Source of the DNA: Antedon mediterranea
Lineage: Eukaryota > Echinodermata > Crinoidea > Comatulida > Antedonidae
Length of the DNA: 64,000 nucleotides
Assembly: GCF_964355755.1 (NCBI RefSeq)
Contig: NC_092679.1
Location: 5,086,001 to 5,150,000, forward strand
Direction: 5' to 3'
Positions 59,967-64,000 of this stretch are shown one piece after another. Position numbers and translations under genes: made by a program. Numbering within the stretch: the first letter of the stretch is position 1; each line of letters opens with the position of its first letter. Under the pieces are notes generated by a model that worked only from the letters and a program-made list of their open reading frames with translations, searched no databases and had not been told where the DNA came from.

Positions 59967-62229
59967 GCGGATGATACTTTACTTACATAAAATATCAACT
60001 AAGAAATGTGTTCCATAATAATAATTTTAACATTGTTGACCAGCAGTGTGTACTGTATTAAAATTTCAATAATTTCTTTTTATCCCATAGCCCACTCTTG
60101 TAGTTTCCATAAGACACTTGGTAGGGTTGTTAGCCCACAACGCAGTGATAAACGACAGGGCTGCTCTTTCCTGAAAGATGAACTGGTTTCCTTTAGGTGC
60201 ACACAAGCCAGATGTGCGCTGGTGTGAGAATTGTACTACCACTAGAAAAATGGTCAAAGAGTGCCTTGAACCCGTGCCTATATTATGTTGTTTGTTTAAA
60301 CTTTTTCCGAAACATTTATCAGAAATTTAATACGAGATATTACAGGTACTGTAATACCCCAAAAAATAGCAAGGAATGAATGATCATGATTATTCAACTG
60401 GTAGTTTAGTTTTTAGCTCTTTATTACTTAAACAATTTCTTTAGTTTGAATATCTAATTTCTTTACAAAGCACAAGTGCAGATTCTCAACGAGTGATCTT
60501 CTCATGAGGGTGCTATAACACGATATTGAATTTACCATTAATTTACTTTTATCGTTTTCGTAGCACCACCAAAATGCAAATAAAATTAGTTTAGAAAATA
60601 TCTATGTATATTTATCAATGTTTGTTGATACTGTTAAATTGTGATGATGAAATATTACATCCCCTGGGTGAACTTTGGAAACGCATACAGTGGTAAATAC
60701 ACAGGAGATACCGTAACGTGCAACGCCGATCACTATAAATTTGAATAGTAATTTTCCCCCTCCTTTGTTTTGCATATAGATTGGTATTTTGAATATACTG
60801 GGTGAATCTTAACTTTAAATTATTTGTTATACATGGTTAATCTATTACTATTAGCAAACAGAAACAAAAGTATTTTAATCAAATATAATATTACATTATA
60901 ATTTAATTATGAAGCAGGTTTGTTCTTTCTCAAGGTCTGGGAAATTGCTTTCATTATTAAACTACGTACCTAATGTAACAATTCAAAACAAAGAGTAACT
61001 TTATCATCATTTTGAATAAATTATATTTAAAATAATTCCTTATTAAAATTATTTTTTGTTGTTTTTGATAACTTTGTAATTATAAAGGAAAGAATTTATA
61101 AAATAATGTCAAGGTTGTTTTAAAATATGAACATTGCAAAGAAGCAATTTAAATAGTGAGATTTTACAGTTTCTTATAGCAAAATGACGGTCATTACTGT
61201 TTTGACCGAAACAAGGGAACACAGTTAATGCAGTGAACAGCCCTCAGTTGTCTCATATCAACATCCTATTCAAGCAGTTATTTTGCAAGCTTTCAACGTA
61301 AATACTTATAAACTTCATTATTTGCTTCAGCAGTTTTATTCCTCGATCCTATGACCATTTGCTTTTACGAGAAAAAGCATCGTCAAAAGTAATAACATTT
61401 AACAAAGACTTATCACAACCAACCTGACCATAGAAATGTTGCCTTGACAGGTACACACTATACCTACCACTTTGTTGATGAAAAATATTTGAAAATCAGG
61501 GTATTATGAGATGTATTTAAGCGACAGGGGTTTGCATATCCTAGGGTGACAGAAACTGATGAAATAGAGTGTTTTTAAAATCTACAAAATGCAATATTGG
61601 TTGGATGGGTAGTAGGCGAGAATTACAATAGAGTTGATCTTACTCCACCTCCCATTAGGAGTACCTTTCAATTAATCAACTTGACATTCTATTGTTAATG
61701 ATACTTTTCATTGCCTAGATGGATGGCATGTCAGAATAAAAGGTGTAGTTTGTCTGTATGTCCAAGAGAACTGGTTGTAAGATATTGGCAATCAATGTGG
61801 ATCACTAAGACACAGGATTGGTCCAGAATGAAAATAGAATAAGAACAAACCAGCAAATTGAATGGAGTTTTCAAATAAAATTGTCAGTTTGTCTGTGTGT
61901 CCAGCTGATCTTATTACAAGGCTGTTTAGATGGAGTACAGAGTGCCAGAATACAAATGTGTGTGGTCTTAAGATTATCATACCACAGATTAATTACATAT
62001 TTGAATTATGAGTAATAAAAAGATGTTTGTAAACAACATTTCTTATGAATATGAAACATAATCACTCAAGAGGTAATTCAAAGAAAGCACTTCAACATAA
62101 AAGACAGAATTACAAAAGAAAAATAAGCATAAAAAATCATCAATGCTATATATTGATTTTACAGAGATAATATTGGATTAATAAGTACCTTGAAATTGAG
62201 CCTGGAATAATAAACAATAGCCAGACATT

Positions 62230-62560
62230 GTACTTTTACAAGGTCACTCAAAGTTAATCCTGCCCTGGTCGGCTTTTATAATTGTTGGCCTAAATTATGA
62301 CCGCTTTACTCTACGGCTTTTCCCCTTTGTCTTTGATTGTAATATTTTACTTTACCATCCGCGAATTCATTTCTCAAACCTCATGGTTTCTCTTTGTATG
62401 TTAACCTAATGAGCTAATTCAGAGTATATTTTTAGAAATGCGGCCAGATGGCCGCAGGGAACTAATCTATCGGCGATCGTCACAAATAACCCATTATAAT
62501 GCTTTTTATTCCCAATGGCTACATGAAGTATCAAATACGCTTTGCCCACATTTCCCCCAT
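62230..62560. promoter_or_regulatory. Candidate enhancer-like island upstream of BCL11
   Basis: GC-richer island with CCTTTGTCTTTGATTG (SOX/TCF-like), GTTAACC and the inverted repeat GCGGCCAGATGGCCGC around 62441-62456. No coding frame. Confidence 0.3.
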
Positions 62561-64000
62561 CAGTAACTCCATTCATGTACTTGAATAATTTAAATTTCCT
62601 AATTGAAAGTCATAGCAAATTTTTTTATGAAAAGTATGGATCAAAACATTATTTTGCTATCACTTACTACTTTTTTTGAAAATCACTAATAAATATTGTG
62701 GGAATATTTTAACTTGTGCCTACTTCCAGATATCCTGGCAAAACTCAGGCATTTACACAACAACAATGTTATTACCAAATTAATATTACATTAATTATGA
62801 CTTATATATAAACTATTATTATTACAAAAATGGAAAAAAGGTTTCCAAGAACAGAATTTTGTTTTTAGACCAATGGGATTTATTGCATACCCCAGACTTA
62901 ATTAAATTACCCTTAAAAAATGAATGAATAAATAAATCAACTTCATGATACTTCATCAGAATAATTTGGTAATCTTTTTATTATATTCAAAATATAGTTT
63001 TTATAATCAAATTATGTAAATTTTTAATTCCATGAAAAGTAATTTAAATGCAATATCAATTAAAATCATCCTACTCCACACAATTTATAACAAATTGCTG
63101 TATTGTCAAAGCATGAATATCAATGTATAGGCAAACCCAAGGTCTCAAAGTTTCACAAATCATTTTAAATTTCTAATTAACATCTTCACTTTATTTAGAT
63201 ATTTTAGAGTTAATCAATTTAAACCTTTTTTCATATGTCATATTTTGTAATGTTGTTATGTCAAAATAAACTTAAATCTTTTTAAATAAGTCTAGCATTG
63301 CCCGTTTTCACTGAAACTAGAAGAAAAAGCAAAAACTATGAGAACAACTTAGAAGGTCAACAAGTTTATCTTTCAAACCATTCATCTACATATTTTTTTC
63401 CCTAAAACTAATCACCTATCAGAAAAATGTGACATTAAAGCCATGAAAAGAGAAAGATTGACAGAGAATAAAACTAGAGATGATGTATGATGATCAACTG
63501 GGTGACCCTCTAAAATACCAACTAGATACTGTAATTGGTGTAGGTTTTATGTGTGTCTGGTCAAAGAAAAACAGAACACTTTCAAATCATGTCAGTATTT
63601 AAAAAAAATATTAAAATTAGGTTACATTTACTTTGCTTTGACCATTTTAACCTGAAGATTAGCGTGTTCATGATAGTATGGATGATGCTGATATGCTTTT
63701 AGGCAAAATGTACTGTATTTGCGAGACACGGAGAACGATTTTTGATGGATGTACAAACGGTCAGAGGGAATGGGAACTCATTCTAGAATGAGTAAAACCC
63801 ATTTACTGTATCAACAAATTAAATGGACTATCGGAAAATATGATATTAAAAAAAAAAGAAACTTGAAAACCAGATTCCAATGAGATAAAGAGAACAATAT
63901 TTGATTGAAGAAATGCAGAATTGCAGTGTATGTGAACAATCAAAGTAGTGAATTTTTAAAAACAGTTTTAATAATTGCTTATACCCACTAGTACAGATAT

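Larger units (their letters stand above)
50584..64000. other. BCL11 intron 1 / upstream DNA, no exon found
   Basis: I looked for an exon encoding an MSRRKQ-type N-terminus on the minus strand and found none. Apart from the repeats and candidate islands listed, this is plain AT-rich DNA. Confidence 0.6.

Overview
The window is animal nuclear DNA: AT-rich, with spliced genes, canonical GT/AG introns, eukaryotic tRNA genes with Pol III T-run terminators, and many short non-autonomous transposons. The gene families, AT richness and abundant TAGGCCTA palindromes fit a marine invertebrate deuterostome, most likely an echinoderm. This is inference; no species marker was read.

Positions 501 to 32201, minus strand: one large gene. 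I could chain 23 coding exons, every junction phase-consistent, giving exactly 1280 codons that start at an ATG at 32201 and run off toward the left edge. The product has two EF-hands followed by about 13 WD40 repeats, the architecture of the WDR49 / WDR64 / EFCAB8 / WDY family. Its introns carry twelve tRNA-Arg(UCG)-type genes. Eight form a ~422-bp tandem array, on the host strand, that fills almost all of intron 16; one of these has a UUG (Gln) anticodon. Four more lie antisense in introns 1, 3 and 19. The introns also hold three MITE families, a foldback element, a SINE-like retroposon, a Penelope-type hammerhead-like motif and several minisatellites.

Positions 32202 to 46265: about 14 kb without a gene I can support. 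It holds a probable promoter for the WD40 gene, a degraded LINE reverse-transcriptase C-terminus, MITE copies, an odd hairpin pair and possible conserved regulatory islands.

Positions 46266 to 50510, minus strand: two exons of a BCL11 (BCL11A/B) zinc-finger transcription factor, including the whole terminal exon and exon 2. The first coding exon, carrying the NuRD-binding N-terminus, was not found and probably lies beyond the right edge.

Positions 50511 to 64000: intron or upstream DNA of BCL11. It is AT-rich with satellites, further MITEs and a few GC-richer islands that look like candidate enhancers, plus a duplicated CTCF-like motif. The two genes share no evident pathway. The most unusual feature is the concentration of tRNA-Arg(UCG) genes inside one host gene.
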